A DNA stretch of 64,000 nucleotides from UBA1181 sp045600225 (lineage in GTDB: Bacteria > Bacteroidota > Bacteroidia > Bacteroidales > Paludibacteraceae), in assembly GCA_045600225.1 (NCBI GenBank), contig JAZRXL010000069.1, forward strand, positions 1 to 64,000, given 5' to 3'. Positions within the stretch are counted from its first letter, which is position 1. Each line of letters starts with the position of its first letter. A model generated the notes under the pieces. That model saw only the letters and a list, made by a program, of their open reading frames with translations, searched no databases and was not told the DNA's origin. Shown piece by piece: positions 53,160 through 63,200 of the stretch. The translations under genes and the position numbers were made by a program.

Positions 53160-53444
53160 ATGACTAAGGCGGAGATTGTAAACGAAATTGGAAGATCAAC
53201 TGGAATCGATAAGGTTGAAGTTCTTACAGTGGTTGAATCGTTTATGGAAGAAGTTAAGAAAGCAATGGTAGGTGGTGAAGAGGTGTTCTTGAGAGGCTTC
53301 GGTTCATTTATTATCAAGGAGAGAGCTGAGAAGACTGCCCGTAACATTTCAAAGGGTACTTCAATCAGAATTCCTGCACACAAGATCCCTGCTTTCAAAC
53401 CAGCAAAGACTTTCTTGACAAAGGTGTCAAACTCAAACAAGTAA
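53160..53444 (+). CDS. HU/IHF family DNA-binding protein
   Basis: A 94-residue nucleoid protein. MTKAEIVNEIGRSTGIDKVEVLTVVESFMEEV is the N-terminal helical dimer body. GEEVFLRGFGSFIIKERAEKTARNISKGTSIRIPAHKIPAFKPAKTF carries the family signature GFGxF and the beta-ribbon arm. The arm tip reads SIRIPA, with IPA in place of the usual NPxT. HU and IHF cannot be told apart with certainty. It is the first gene before the 29-residue basic protein and rng. Confidence 0.93.
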   Translation: MTKAEIVNEIGRSTGIDKVEVLTVVESFMEEVKKAMVGGEEVFLRGFGSFIIKERAEKTARNISKGTSIRIPAHKIPAFKPAKTFLTKVSNSNK

Positions 53445-53483
53445 ACAATTAATTTATTATAAACAATTAAATATTTAATAACC

Positions 53484-53573
53484 ATGCCAAGCGGAAAAAA
53501 GAGAAAAAGACATAAAATGTCTACTCACAAACGCAAGAAAAGACTAAAGAAGAATCGTCATAAGAAGAAATAA
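53484..53573 (+). CDS. Small basic AURKAIP1/COX24-domain (bS22-like) protein
   Basis: A 29-codon frame, MPSGKKRKRHKMSTHK followed by RKKRLKKNRHKKK, of which 19 residues are Lys, Arg or His. The pattern K-R-x-K-M-x-x-H-K-x-K-K-x-x-K-K-x-R fits the AURKAIP1/COX24 domain, the short ribosomal-type domain also seen in actinobacterial bS22. This makes an rRNA-binding ribosomal peptide likely. The ATG follows a typical AT-rich leader 39 nt after HU. The order HU, this protein, rng is one I recall from other Bacteroidota. It is too short for most gene finders. Confidence 0.8.
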   Translation: MPSGKKRKRHKMSTHKRKKRLKKNRHKKK

Positions 53574-53593
53574 GTCTTATTGCGCAACAAGAC

Positions 53594-53635
53594 AAAGGAC
53601 AAACTTGGGAGCATTCTTGAGTTTGTTCTTTTTTT
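53594..53635 (+). terminator. Hairpin with T run between the small basic protein and rng
   Basis: AAAGGACAAACT pairs with AGTTTGTTCTTT around a 14-nt loop, followed by Ts. It may attenuate rather than fully stop transcription into rng, which has no -7 box of its own that I can see. Confidence 0.6.
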
Positions 53636-53680
53636 ACAAACAAAAGGGTACAGAGGTGCTCTTGAAAAAACATTTTTACG

Positions 53681-55267
53681 ATGAATAGCGAATTAGTAAT
53701 TGACGTTCAAGCATCGGAGATATCAATAGCCCTTTTAGAGGAGAAGAAGCTAATTGAAGTCAACAAAGAGAGCCGAGTTAGCACATTCTCTGTAGGTGAT
53801 ATCTACCTTGCGAAGGTAAAGAAATTGATGCCAGGACTCAATGCAGCATTCGTTGATGTAGGCTACGATAAGGGTGCATTTTTGCACTATCAAGATTTAG
53901 GTCCAAAATTCCTTTCTTTCAGTAATCTCGCTAAGGAAGCACGATTGGGAAGGAAGAAAGATTCTTCTCTTTCGAAATTTGTAGTAGAGAAGGAGATTGA
54001 AAAAGAGGGTCATATTACTGACGTTCTTGTACAAGGACAAGAGATATTGGTTCAGATTGCCAAAGAACCGATCTCAACCAAGGGACCACGCCTTACTTCA
54101 GAAATATCCATCGCAGGTCGTTTTTTGGTTTTGATACCATTTGCAGACAAGATTTATGTTTCACAAAAGATTAAATCTTCGGAAGAGCGCAGTCGTATCA
54201 AACAAATTTTGAAAGAGATAAAACCGAAAAATTTCGGAGTCATTGTTCGTACAGTGGCAGAAGGTAAGAAGGTTGAAGACTTTGATTTTGAATTAAAATC
54301 CCTTATCAAGAGATGGGAAGATTCGATCAACAAGATAAAGCCGGAGACTAAACTACCACTTCTGATGTATGAAGAGATGGGCAGGACTGTAAGTATCCTT
54401 CGAGATATCTTCAATCCATCTTTCGAGAACATATATGTTAATGACGAGGGGGTTTACAATGAGATTTGTGATTATGTGAATCTTATTGCACCTGAGAGGA
54501 AAGATATAGTCCAACTTTATACAGGAGACACGCCAATTTTTGACCATTTTGCGGTCACAAAACAATTGAAATCATCGTTCGGAAGAACAGTGTCTTTCAA
54601 AAATGGTGCTTATCTCATTATTGAGAAAACAGAGGCTATGCACGTTGTAGACGTGAATAGCGGAAATAAGACCAGAGCAGGAAACGATCAGGAAGCAAAT
54701 GCGATAGAAGTAAACCTTGCAGCTGCAGATGAATTAGCAAGGCAGATGCGTTTAAGGGATTTAGGCGGTATTATCGTAGTGGATTTCATTGATATGGTAA
54801 AGCCTGAAAATAGGCAGGAACTTTACAATCGTATGCGTGATAATATGGCAAACGATCGTGCAAAACATAATATTTTGCAGTTGAGTAAGTTCGGATTAAT
54901 GCAGATCACTCGTCAACGTGTTCGTCCTGAAATGCACATCGACACCGAGGAAGTGTGTCCTACGTGCTATGGCAAAGGTGTAGCGAGACCTTCAATTTTA
55001 TTTGTGGATGAGTTAGAGAATAAAATTGATTATCTTGTCAACACACTCAAAACAACGAAGTTTAAACTTTATGTTCATCCTTACGTTGAGGCTTATATTA
55101 ACAAGGGATTTCCTTTCTGCTCTCTGAAATGGAAATGGAGACGTAAATATAAGGCATCGTTTAAAATTATCCCTTCTCAAACATTGCCGTTCCTACAATA
55201 TAGATTTGTGGATGTTAAGGGTGATGAGATCGATTTAAAGGAGGAGATAGAAACCGTTTCTCATTAA
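53681..55267 (+). CDS. rng: Ribonuclease G
   Basis: A 528-residue RNase E/G family endonuclease that processes rRNA precursors and mRNA. Residues 1-~130 hold the S1 RNA-binding domain (VGDIYLAKVKKLMPGLNAAFVDVGYDKGAFLHYQDL). VVDVNSGNKTR and RDLGGIIVVDFIDM are the DNase I-like catalytic parts, with Asp in VVDVNSG and VVDFID. EEVCPTCYGKG is the zinc-link CPxC that joins protomers. The family size without the long E. coli RNase E tail fits RNase G. A perfect hairpin follows. Confidence 0.96.
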   Translation: MNSELVIDVQASEISIALLEEKKLIEVNKESRVSTFSVGDIYLAKVKKLMPGLNAAFVDVGYDKGAFLHYQDLGPKFLSFSNLAKEARLGRKKDSSLSKFVVEKEIEKEGHITDVLVQGQEILVQIAKEPISTKGPRLTSEISIAGRFLVLIPFADKIYVSQKIKSSEERSRIKQILKEIKPKNFGVIVRTVAEGKKVEDFDFELKSLIKRWEDSINKIKPETKLPLLMYEEMGRTVSILRDIFNPSFENIYVNDEGVYNEICDYVNLIAPERKDIVQLYTGDTPIFDHFAVTKQLKSSFGRTVSFKNGAYLIIEKTEAMHVVDVNSGNKTRAGNDQEANAIEVNLAAADELARQMRLRDLGGIIVVDFIDMVKPENRQELYNRMRDNMANDRAKHNILQLSKFGLMQITRQRVRPEMHIDTEEVCPTCYGKGVARPSILFVDELENKIDYLVNTLKTTKFKLYVHPYVEAYINKGFPFCSLKWKWRRKYKASFKIIPSQTLPFLQYRFVDVKGDEIDLKEEIETVSH

Positions 55268-55289
55268 GTGCAAATGGTTTAAAAGAACA

Positions 55290-55323
55290 AAGCGGGGTAG
55301 TTTCAGTCGAAACTACTCCGCTT
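55290..55323. terminator. Terminator between rng and the M13 peptidase gene
   Basis: A 15-bp stem (AAGCGGGGTAGTTTC with GAAACTACTCCGCTT, one G-T pair) has a 4-nt loop and lies between two convergent genes. Confidence 0.85.
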
Positions 55324-55342
55324 AATTTGTATATAGATCAAT

Positions 55343-57376
55343 TTACCAGATCACAATCCTCTCCTCAGGTTTCACATACATTGAATCACTCTCCGTAATG
55401 CCAAAAGCTGTGTAGAAGAAATCTAGCAATGGCACTTGCACATTCACGCGATACTTGCCATTAGCATGTGGATCTGTGATTACTTGCTGGCGAAGGTATT
55501 CGTCACGGTAGTTTCCTGCCCAAATGCGTGAATAGGCGAGAAGGAAGCGTTGATCATAGGTTTGCCCGTCTACCAATTTATCAGACTCTCCCTCTTTCAA
55601 TGTATTTAAGAATGCTTGGTGGGCGATGTTAAGTCCTCCAAGATCTGCAATATTCTCTCCCAAGGTTAGTTCTCCATTGCACCTCATAGAGTCGATCACC
55701 ACCACTTGAGCGAATCTCTCTTTCAATCTCTCTGTCGCTTGCTTAAATTGTGTTGCATCTGAAGCAGTCCACCAATCGTGTAGATTTCCCTCCTTATCGA
55801 ATTGTCTACCTTGGTCATCAAATCCGTGGGTCATCTCATGTCCGATCACAACTCCAATGGCACCATAGTTCACTGCATCATCCCCCTCTGCGTAGAAAAA
55901 TGGCGGTTGCAAGATACCTGCTGGGAATACGATCTCGTTACTCAACGGACTATAATATGCATTGACTGTTTGTGGTGTCATGTGCCACTTGTTCTTATCA
56001 ACGGGTTCTCCAATCTCTTTCATTGATTTTACGCTCAAGAAATAGGTGAGGTTGATATAGTTCTCCACCAAACTCAATTGCTTGTCTACCTGGGCTTCTG
56101 AATAGTCTTCCCACACATCTGGGTAACCTACCTTGACTGTGATAGCTGCTAATTTGTCTTTGGCTTGCAATTTGGTAGTGTCCGACATCCAGCTTAGGTT
56201 CTCGATACGTTGTCCAAAGGCAACACGGAGTTCCTCTATTAAATTAACCATTCTATTTTTCGCATTCTCGCTGAAATGTTTCTCAACAAAGAGTTGCCCC
56301 AATGGTTGTCCCAATCTGCCTTGTACCATGTCCAATGAGCGTTTCCACAGTGGTTTTAGTTCTGTAACGCCACTTAATTGTTTGCTGTAGAACTCAAATT
56401 TTGTCCACATAAAGTCTTGCGACAAATAGCCAGCCAAGCAGTTGATGGTGTTAAATGTTAGGTAGTCTGCCAATACCTCTGGGCTTGTTTTCTCCATCAA
56501 TGGGAAGATACCTTTGAAGAAGCGAGGTTGACCAACCGTGACCTCCTTTGGTTTGACAGGGAAAGAGGCGAAATAGGCATCCCAGTTGAAGGATGGCATC
56601 ATTGCTTTCATCTCCTCGTAAGACATCTTATTATAGGTCTTTTGGGGGTCTCGGTTCTCCACCTTTGTATTCATTAGGGCTGCCATCTCCTTTTCGAAGT
56701 TGTAGACCTTCTCGGCTCTCTGTTCGCAGTCTGATTCGTTTAGAAGCTGCAAATATTTTGCAATCATCTTTTTATAACCAGCAATGATCTCTTTTCCCTT
56801 TTCAGATTCATCGAAATAGTAATCTCTATTAGGTAGTCCGATACCATCTTGCCATAACTCTGCAATGTTCATAGAGCTGTTTTTGGCATCTGGTGTGCAT
56901 CCTACACCAAAGAATGGATTTGCCAAGTGAAGATGTTGGTAGGCTATATGATCTGCGAAGGTAGAGTCGCTTAAAACAAATTTAAGTGACTTCACGCTTT
57001 CAAGTATTCCTTTGATGGGATGAATGCCCTCAGCGTCTCTTTTTACAGAGTCCATCGCTAATGCGTAATAGTCACCAATCTTTTGCTTGTTAGAACCTTG
57101 TGCATTAGATGTTTTTTGAGCCTCCTCAACGATGATTTTCAATCGTTCCAAGTTCTCATCGTTAAGAACATCGAACGTGTTTAGGCGACTTTTTTCGCCT
57201 GGTATTGGATGAGCGCTCATCCAACCGCCATTAGTATATTGGTAAAAGTCATTACCCACGGCTGTGGTAGTGTCAAAATCTGCCGAAAAGTGTGCTATGT
57301 TTGAAGCATCTTTATTGCAAGATGAGAGTAGCACAGAAGAGGTACAACCCATAATGATCCAATTTTTTAATTTCAT
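55343..57376 (-). CDS. M13 family (neprilysin/PepO-like) metallopeptidase lipoprotein
   Basis: A 677-residue zinc oligopeptidase attached to a membrane by an N-terminal lipid. CTSSVLLSSC is the lipobox, with acylated Cys at residue 20. VIGHEMTHGFDDQGRQFD (about residues 510-527) is the HExxH motif with its zinc ligands. GENIADLGGLNIAH supplies the third ligand Glu and the GENIAD motif. NAYYSPLSNEIVFPAGIL is the NAYY substrate-binding motif. The C-terminus ends with the typical PEERIVIW, with Trp as the last residue. The length matches PepO. It is the third gene of the DUF1846 operon. It cleaves peptides of limited length; the target is unknown. Confidence 0.95.
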   Translation of the reverse strand: MKLKNWIIMGCTSSVLLSSCNKDASNIAHFSADFDTTTAVGNDFYQYTNGGWMSAHPIPGEKSRLNTFDVLNDENLERLKIIVEEAQKTSNAQGSNKQKIGDYYALAMDSVKRDAEGIHPIKGILESVKSLKFVLSDSTFADHIAYQHLHLANPFFGVGCTPDAKNSSMNIAELWQDGIGLPNRDYYFDESEKGKEIIAGYKKMIAKYLQLLNESDCEQRAEKVYNFEKEMAALMNTKVENRDPQKTYNKMSYEEMKAMMPSFNWDAYFASFPVKPKEVTVGQPRFFKGIFPLMEKTSPEVLADYLTFNTINCLAGYLSQDFMWTKFEFYSKQLSGVTELKPLWKRSLDMVQGRLGQPLGQLFVEKHFSENAKNRMVNLIEELRVAFGQRIENLSWMSDTTKLQAKDKLAAITVKVGYPDVWEDYSEAQVDKQLSLVENYINLTYFLSVKSMKEIGEPVDKNKWHMTPQTVNAYYSPLSNEIVFPAGILQPPFFYAEGDDAVNYGAIGVVIGHEMTHGFDDQGRQFDKEGNLHDWWTASDATQFKQATERLKERFAQVVVIDSMRCNGELTLGENIADLGGLNIAHQAFLNTLKEGESDKLVDGQTYDQRFLLAYSRIWAGNYRDEYLRQQVITDPHANGKYRVNVQVPLLDFFYTAFGITESDSMYVKPEERIVIW

Positions 57377-57388
57377 ATCGACTAATGA

Positions 57389-58567
57389 TTATTGTTGAAT
57401 ATTGATAGTTTCCATTTTCAAAATGCCGTCGGAGGTTCCCCATATAGTTTTTGCAAAGTATCCAGCTTTAAGCTCCGTTTTATTATAGCATGCAGCCTCT
57501 TTAATGTTGATAGTGCTCAATGTAGGTGCCACCACTGCAAGGCGGCTTATAGGTTTGTTTGCATCAAAATCATTTCTATATATTAACTGATCATTGATGT
57601 AGAAGTATAGTTCGGATCCTCTCCGTTCGATTCCCAAGGTTGTATATTCATTTTTGATATTACAAACACCCGTTTTAAGAATCACCTCTGCAATCGGGTC
57701 CATGCATTTAGTATTGGAAGCATAACAACGATAGTCTCCATAGGTTCTGTTTTTTATTAGGGAGAAGAGGTGATAGTTTCGTTCTTCTTTCTCTTCGTAG
57801 GTGGCGACTAAACCTGTACACTCTCCGTTCCCGACCAAATTTCCAGTAAGTACGACTTCATAATAGAAATCGCCTGTGAGGTTAAGATCCACAAAAAGGG
57901 GAACTATGATATTGTTTTTCTCGTTGATGGAGATGGTGTAGTTACCATTGCTTATTTGGTATACATTACCATTTTGGTTGGTGGTCTTTTTCTCTTCGCT
58001 TAGGTCTAATTTAATAATTTGTTTTCCTTTTTCCCCTGAGAATTTTACTCCATATTCTGCCCAAGAGGGTTGGGGAGTTCTGGCGTTGAAGAGTTCGTCC
58101 AGATAGTATTGACGGCGTTCTCCACGAAAGTTTACTTGCCAGCTTCGTTCGTGAAAAAGGTCACCTCCACACATTAGGCTCTTCCATTCGGAGTTGTCGA
58201 GAGTCCCATTGTCGTGCTCTCGGTTGAGTAGCCCGTGAGCCAATTCGTGGAATACCACATTTTGTCGAAGGTCCTCGCAGTTGTCATATTCCTTCACCTT
58301 GTTCCAATAGGTGGGGTCTATTTGCACCAATATTGGATTGGAGTAGGTACAAAGGCCTATGGTAGGAGGGGTAAGGTTATCAAATTTCATTAACAGTCCG
58401 TTCTCCTCTACATTAAGGTTCATCCCTCTTTTGGAAGCCTCTTGCAAGAAGAGTTGCAAATAGGGGTCCAGCTCAGCCTCAACCTGATAGTTATCTTCCT
58501 TGCGACAGGAGAGCATATTCAGTATGATAAGGCAGTAAAGAAGAAATCGGTACTGCTTCATAGGCAT
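57389..58567 (-). CDS. Lipoprotein with a putative zinc-protease HELAH motif
   Basis: A 392-residue lipoprotein I do not recognise as a named family. YCLIILNMLSC gives a lipobox with the Cys at residue 21. RQNVVFHELAHGLLNREHDNG (H107, E108, H111) is a HExxH zinc site. H118 could be the third ligand, but it lies one residue further than in metzincins, so the clan is open. Residues ~190-390 look like a LamG-like lectin domain (YNVIYRN-type strands, GDFYYEVVLTGNL, ELYFYINDQLIYRNDF), possibly for binding a glycan or substrate. It shares one base with the end of DUF1846 (TAATG) and sits 12 nt before the M13 peptidase. Confidence 0.6.
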   Translation of the reverse strand: MPMKQYRFLLYCLIILNMLSCRKEDNYQVEAELDPYLQLFLQEASKRGMNLNVEENGLLMKFDNLTPPTIGLCTYSNPILVQIDPTYWNKVKEYDNCEDLRQNVVFHELAHGLLNREHDNGTLDNSEWKSLMCGGDLFHERSWQVNFRGERRQYYLDELFNARTPQPSWAEYGVKFSGEKGKQIIKLDLSEEKKTTNQNGNVYQISNGNYTISINEKNNIIVPLFVDLNLTGDFYYEVVLTGNLVGNGECTGLVATYEEKEERNYHLFSLIKNRTYGDYRCYASNTKCMDPIAEVILKTGVCNIKNEYTTLGIERRGSELYFYINDQLIYRNDFDANKPISRLAVVAPTLSTINIKEAACYNKTELKAGYFAKTIWGTSDGILKMETINIQQ

Positions 58568-60063
58568 TAATGTTTGTGATAGGTTCTTTGAGACTCTTCG
58601 TATTTAGGTTCACAAGTAAGAGTGATACCTAATCTCTTGAATGTTTGCTCGTCGATGGATGAAACCAAAACTGTGGTATGGGCAGTAGAGCCTTTTAGTT
58701 TTGGCAATTGCTGCATAGCGCGTTCGGCCAACTCGTTGTGTGCGGCAGAAGAGGATAGGGCAATCAAGATCTCGTCTGTATGAAGGCGAGGGTTGCTGCT
58801 TCCCAAGTAGGCCGTTTTTAGTGTTTGGATAGGTTGAATAGCCAATCTCGAAACAAGGTTGAACGATTGGTCTATGCCTGCCAACGATTTGAGTGCATTC
58901 AGCAATGCAGCAGCCAAAGGGCCAAGGAGGTCACTAGTCTTGCCTGTAACGATGGTCCCGTTAGGTAACTCGATGGCAGCTGAAGGGCGGCCATTGGTTT
59001 GTTCCTCTTTAGTACGAGCGGCTTCAACTACTTTGTAGTCGGTCACCTTAACATGTGCTTGTTGCATAAGAGATTCCAACTTCTCTTTGTTGTCGGAGCT
59101 TTCGCCATAGCGTTTCTTGTCGCATAGGCATTTGAAATATCTTCGGATAATCTCTTGCTTGGATGCTTCTTTACAGATCTCATCGTCCACGATACAGTTT
59201 CCTGCCATGTTCACACCCATATCGGTAGGACTCTTGTAGGGGCTCTCTCCGTAAATCATTTCGAAGGTAGCGCTCAACACAGAGAATGCCTCCACATCAC
59301 GGTTGTAGTTTACGGTACTCTCTCCGTAAGCCTCCAAGTGGAACGAGTCGATGATGTTCACATCGTTTAGATCGGCAGTGGCAGCTTCGTATGCAAGGTT
59401 CACCGGGTGCTTCAATGGAATGTTCCAGATAGGGAAGGTTTCGAATTTTGCGTAACCTGCATTGATGCCACGCTTGTGTTCGTGGTAGAGCTGAGACAAG
59501 CAGGTGGCCAATTTCCCCGAACCAGGACCAGGAGCGGTAACAACGATCAATGGACGTTGTGTTTTGATGTATTCATTTTTCCCGTATCCGTTATCAGATA
59601 CGATAAACTCTACATTGTTAGGATAACCTTCTATGCGATAGTGGTGGTAAACGGCAATACCAAGTTCTTTCAATCTCTTCTCGAAAAGGACGGCAGATGG
59701 TTGTTCGTTGAACATGGTGAGACAAACGCTACCTACGAATAGACCTACATTGTTAAACTCATCAATCAAACGAAGCACATCCTCATCGTACGAAATACCA
59801 TAGTCTGCGCGGATCTTATTGGCTTCAATGTCTTCTGCATTGATGGCAATGATGATTTCAATCTTCTCTTTTAGTTTGAGAAGCATCTGAAGTTTGGAAT
59901 CGGGGTGAAATCCGGGAAGGACACGAGATGCGTGGTAATCGTCGAATAGTTTACCTCCAATTTCCAAATAAAGTTTATTACCAAATTTTTCGATTCTCTC
60001 AGCGATATGAGAGGATTGCATACTTAAGTACTTGTCGTTGTCGAAACCAATTTTTACATTCAT
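58567..60063 (-). CDS. DUF1846 (UPF0371) family protein
   Basis: A 498-residue cytoplasmic protein of the DUF1846 family. MNVKIGFDNDKYLSMQSSHIAERIEKFGNKLYLEIGGKLFDDYHASRVLPGF is its typical N-terminus. LIVVTAPGPGSGKLATCLSQLYHE contains a GPGSGK P-loop-like sequence. PIWNIPLKHPVNLAYEAATADLNDVNIIDSFH is also conserved. Structures are known, but no function is established; a nucleotide or phosphate-binding role is a guess. The longest frame begins with TTG at 60087, which lies within the promoter box (60085-60092), so the ATG at 60063 was chosen. It leads an operon with the HELAH lipoprotein and M13 peptidase. Confidence 0.9.
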   Translation of the reverse strand: MNVKIGFDNDKYLSMQSSHIAERIEKFGNKLYLEIGGKLFDDYHASRVLPGFHPDSKLQMLLKLKEKIEIIIAINAEDIEANKIRADYGISYDEDVLRLIDEFNNVGLFVGSVCLTMFNEQPSAVLFEKRLKELGIAVYHHYRIEGYPNNVEFIVSDNGYGKNEYIKTQRPLIVVTAPGPGSGKLATCLSQLYHEHKRGINAGYAKFETFPIWNIPLKHPVNLAYEAATADLNDVNIIDSFHLEAYGESTVNYNRDVEAFSVLSATFEMIYGESPYKSPTDMGVNMAGNCIVDDEICKEASKQEIIRRYFKCLCDKKRYGESSDNKEKLESLMQQAHVKVTDYKVVEAARTKEEQTNGRPSAAIELPNGTIVTGKTSDLLGPLAAALLNALKSLAGIDQSFNLVSRLAIQPIQTLKTAYLGSSNPRLHTDEILIALSSSAAHNELAERAMQQLPKLKGSTAHTTVLVSSIDEQTFKRLGITLTCEPKYEESQRTYHKH

Positions 60064-60084
60064 AGAAGTCTCATTTATATACCG

Positions 60085-60092
60085 CAAAGTTA
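60085..60092 (-). promoter_or_regulatory. -7 promoter element of the DUF1846 operon
   Basis: On the minus strand TAACTTTG matches TAnnTTTG. It contains the upstream in-frame TTG. Confidence 0.55.
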
Positions 60093-60197
60093 CAAAAAAC
60101 TTGCATATCGTTTTGACATCAAGTTATGTAAAATTTCAACATTTCTTCAGTTTATTTTATGATGACAAATGAATTATCTTTTTATCTAAAATTTTGT

Positions 60198-60205
60198 TAA
60201 CTTTG
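60198..60205 (+). promoter_or_regulatory. -7 promoter element of the activase gene
   Basis: TAACTTTG matches TAnnTTTG, 47 nt before the ATG at 60253. It stands back to back with the DUF1846 promoter. Confidence 0.55.
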
Positions 60206-60252
60206 CACACTCTATGCGTGTTAAAGAGAGATTATAAATTAAAATTCAAAAT

Positions 60253-63200
60253 ATGTTCAGAATCGGTCTCGACATCGGCTCTACTACCGCTAAGATCGTA
60301 GTGCTCGACGAAACAGGGAAAGTGGTTTATTCTTCTTACAAAAGACATTTGGCTAATGTGCAAGGTGCCATTACAGCTTTCTTGGAAGAATTAAAATCTA
60401 CACTGACAACTGAAAAATTCACACTCTCCATTACGGGTTCCGTAGGTTTGGGTGTTTCAGAAAGATACAATATTCCTTTTGTGCAGGAGGTAATTGCTGC
60501 CACAGAATTCACAAAGAGGGTTCATCCAGAAATCTCTACTATCATTGATATTGGTGGAGAGGATGCTAAAATCGTTTATTTGAAGAATGGACAGGTTTCG
60601 GACCTTCGTATGAATGGTAACTGTGCTGGTGGTACAGGTGCATTCATCGACCAGATGGCGCTTTGCCTTGGCGTGGAGGTGACCGACATGGATGGTTTGG
60701 CAAAGAATGCACAACATATCTATCCGATAGCATCTCGTTGTGGAGTATTTTCTAAAACGGATATTCAAAACTTGGTAGCGAGAAATGCTACGAAAGAGGA
60801 TATCGCAGCTTCTATCTTCCGTGCTGTGGCTGTGCAGACTGCCAGTGCCTTGTCTCATGGTTGTGAGGTTCGTCCCAAGGTTCTTTTCTGTGGTGGTCCG
60901 TTGACCTTCATCGGTTCCCTTCGTAAAGCTATTGCAGACTATTTCAAGTTAGACCTTGAAAAGGATTGCGTGGTGTTGGATAATGCAAACATTATTCCTG
61001 CTTGGGGTACAGCACTCTTTCAGAACGACATGGAGCCGGTTGATGTGGCTGAATTGACAGAGATTCTTAGTAAGGAACCTGTTATGAAAGAGGAAACTAA
61101 TCCAAATAAGAATAAGACCAATGTAACACTTCCTCCAATCTTCAAAGATGAAGAGGAGTATATGATGTGGAAATCCGAAAAGGAAAAATCTCACATCCCT
61201 GTTGTTAATCTTAATGAATGTAGGGGTAAAACCTTCTTGGGTATAGATTCTGGATCTACCACTACTAAGATTGTTTTGATCAATGAGGCGGGTGATATCC
61301 TTTACAAATACTATACTCATAATGGTGGTAATCCAATTGGAGCAGTTCGTCGCGGATTGGAGAAATTGAAGATCCGTTGCGACGAGGAGAAACTAAACTT
61401 GGAGATCACTGCTGGTTGCTCAACCGGTTATGGAGAAGACTTGATCAAGGCTGCCTATTCACTCGATCATGGAATGATTGAAACAATGGCGCACTATGTG
61501 GCTGCAAAGAATATGTGTCCTGAGGTCTCTTTCATCCTTGATATTGGTGGCCAGGACATGAAGGCGATGTTCGTGGAGAATGGCGCACTGACTCGTATGG
61601 AGTTGAATGAGGCTTGTTCTTCTGGTTGTGGTTCCTTCATCGAGACTTTCGCTCAAACATTGGGTTGTGATATCACTGATTTCGTATATCAGGCTTGTCA
61701 GAGTCAGAATCCTTGCGATTTGGGTACTCGTTGTACAGTCTTTATGAATTCGAAAGTAAAGCAGGTGCTTCGCGAAGGTGCTAAGGTGAGTGATATCGCT
61801 GCTGGTTTGGCTTATTCGGTAGCAAAGAACTGCTTGTTTAAGGTATTAAAGATTAAGAATTACGATGAGTTAGGTCCGAACATTGTTCTGCAAGGAGGAA
61901 CAATGAAGAATGATTCTGTTGTTAAGGCATTCGAGAACCTAACTGGTAAGAACGTATATTGTAACAATGTGCCTGAATTGATGGGTGCATACGGTTGTGC
62001 GCTCTATGCAAAGAAGATGAGTGAAGCCAACAAGAAGGCTACTCCTTTGGAGAAGTACTTGAATGCGGCGGAATACGAATCAAAGGTTCTTTCTTGTAAG
62101 GGTTGCGACAACAATTGTCAAATCACAAAATATTTGTTCAAGAATGGTGGTGTCTACTATTCAGGAAACAAATGTGAGAAGATATTCAACAATGGTAAGA
62201 CGGATGCCAAGCCAGGTATCGATATGAGTGCTCGTAAGTACCACGAGTTATTCGATCGCGCCGAGCAACCTTCTAAATTGGTGGCACCTCTCTTCAAGAT
62301 GGGTGTTCCTCGTGCCTTGAATATGTACGAAGAGTTCCCATTCTGGCATACTTTCTTCACTGAGTGTAATATTCAAGTAGAGTTGTCATCCACTTCTACT
62401 TATAGAAATTACGAGAGGGGTGTTCACTCCGTGATGTCAGATAATATCTGTTTCCCTGCCAAGTTGGTTCATAGCCACATCTATGAATTGCAAGATAAGG
62501 GCGTAGATAGGATATTCTTCCCACGCGTGGTATATGAGTGTGTAGAGGATGACGCTTCTCACAATAGCTTCAACTGTCCAATTATCATTGGTTATCCAGA
62601 TGTTGTGAATAGTGCCATTGATTCAGAGATACCTATCGATTCGCCTGTTATCTCTTTCAAAGACGAGAAGTTGCTTCTTAAGCAGTTGGTTCGTTACATG
62701 AAGGAGTTAGGCATCTCCGAGAAGGTAGTGAAGAAGGCACACGAGAAGGCTGTAAAAGCATATAGCGAATTTGGTTTGAATCTTCGTAAGATCAACGAAG
62801 AGGCATTCGAGCAATCACAAAAGGAAGGTCGCATGGTGATATGCCTTGCTGGTCGTCCGTACCATACCGATCCACTTATCCAACACAAGGTATCGGAGAT
62901 GATCTCTCAAATGGGAGTGGATGTGATTACAGAGGAGATCTCACGAAAGAATAATTGTGATGAGAAAGAGGCCTTTATCATCAAGCAATGGTCTTTCGTA
63001 AACCGTATTCTTAACTCTGCACAATGGGTGGCTCGTCAAGGTAAGAATGTGCATTATGTGGAGACAACCTCTTTTGGTTGTGGTCCGGATGCATTTTTTA
63101 CGGATGAGGTTCGCAGTTTGCTCAACCGCTATGGTAAGTCACTTACTCTTTTGAAGATTGACGACATCAATAATGTAGGTTCCATGAAGCTTCGTGTTCG

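Noticed and set aside
62521..62530. CCACGCGTGG palindrome within the activase gene
   Set aside because: No relation to parS and inside a conserved coding segment.
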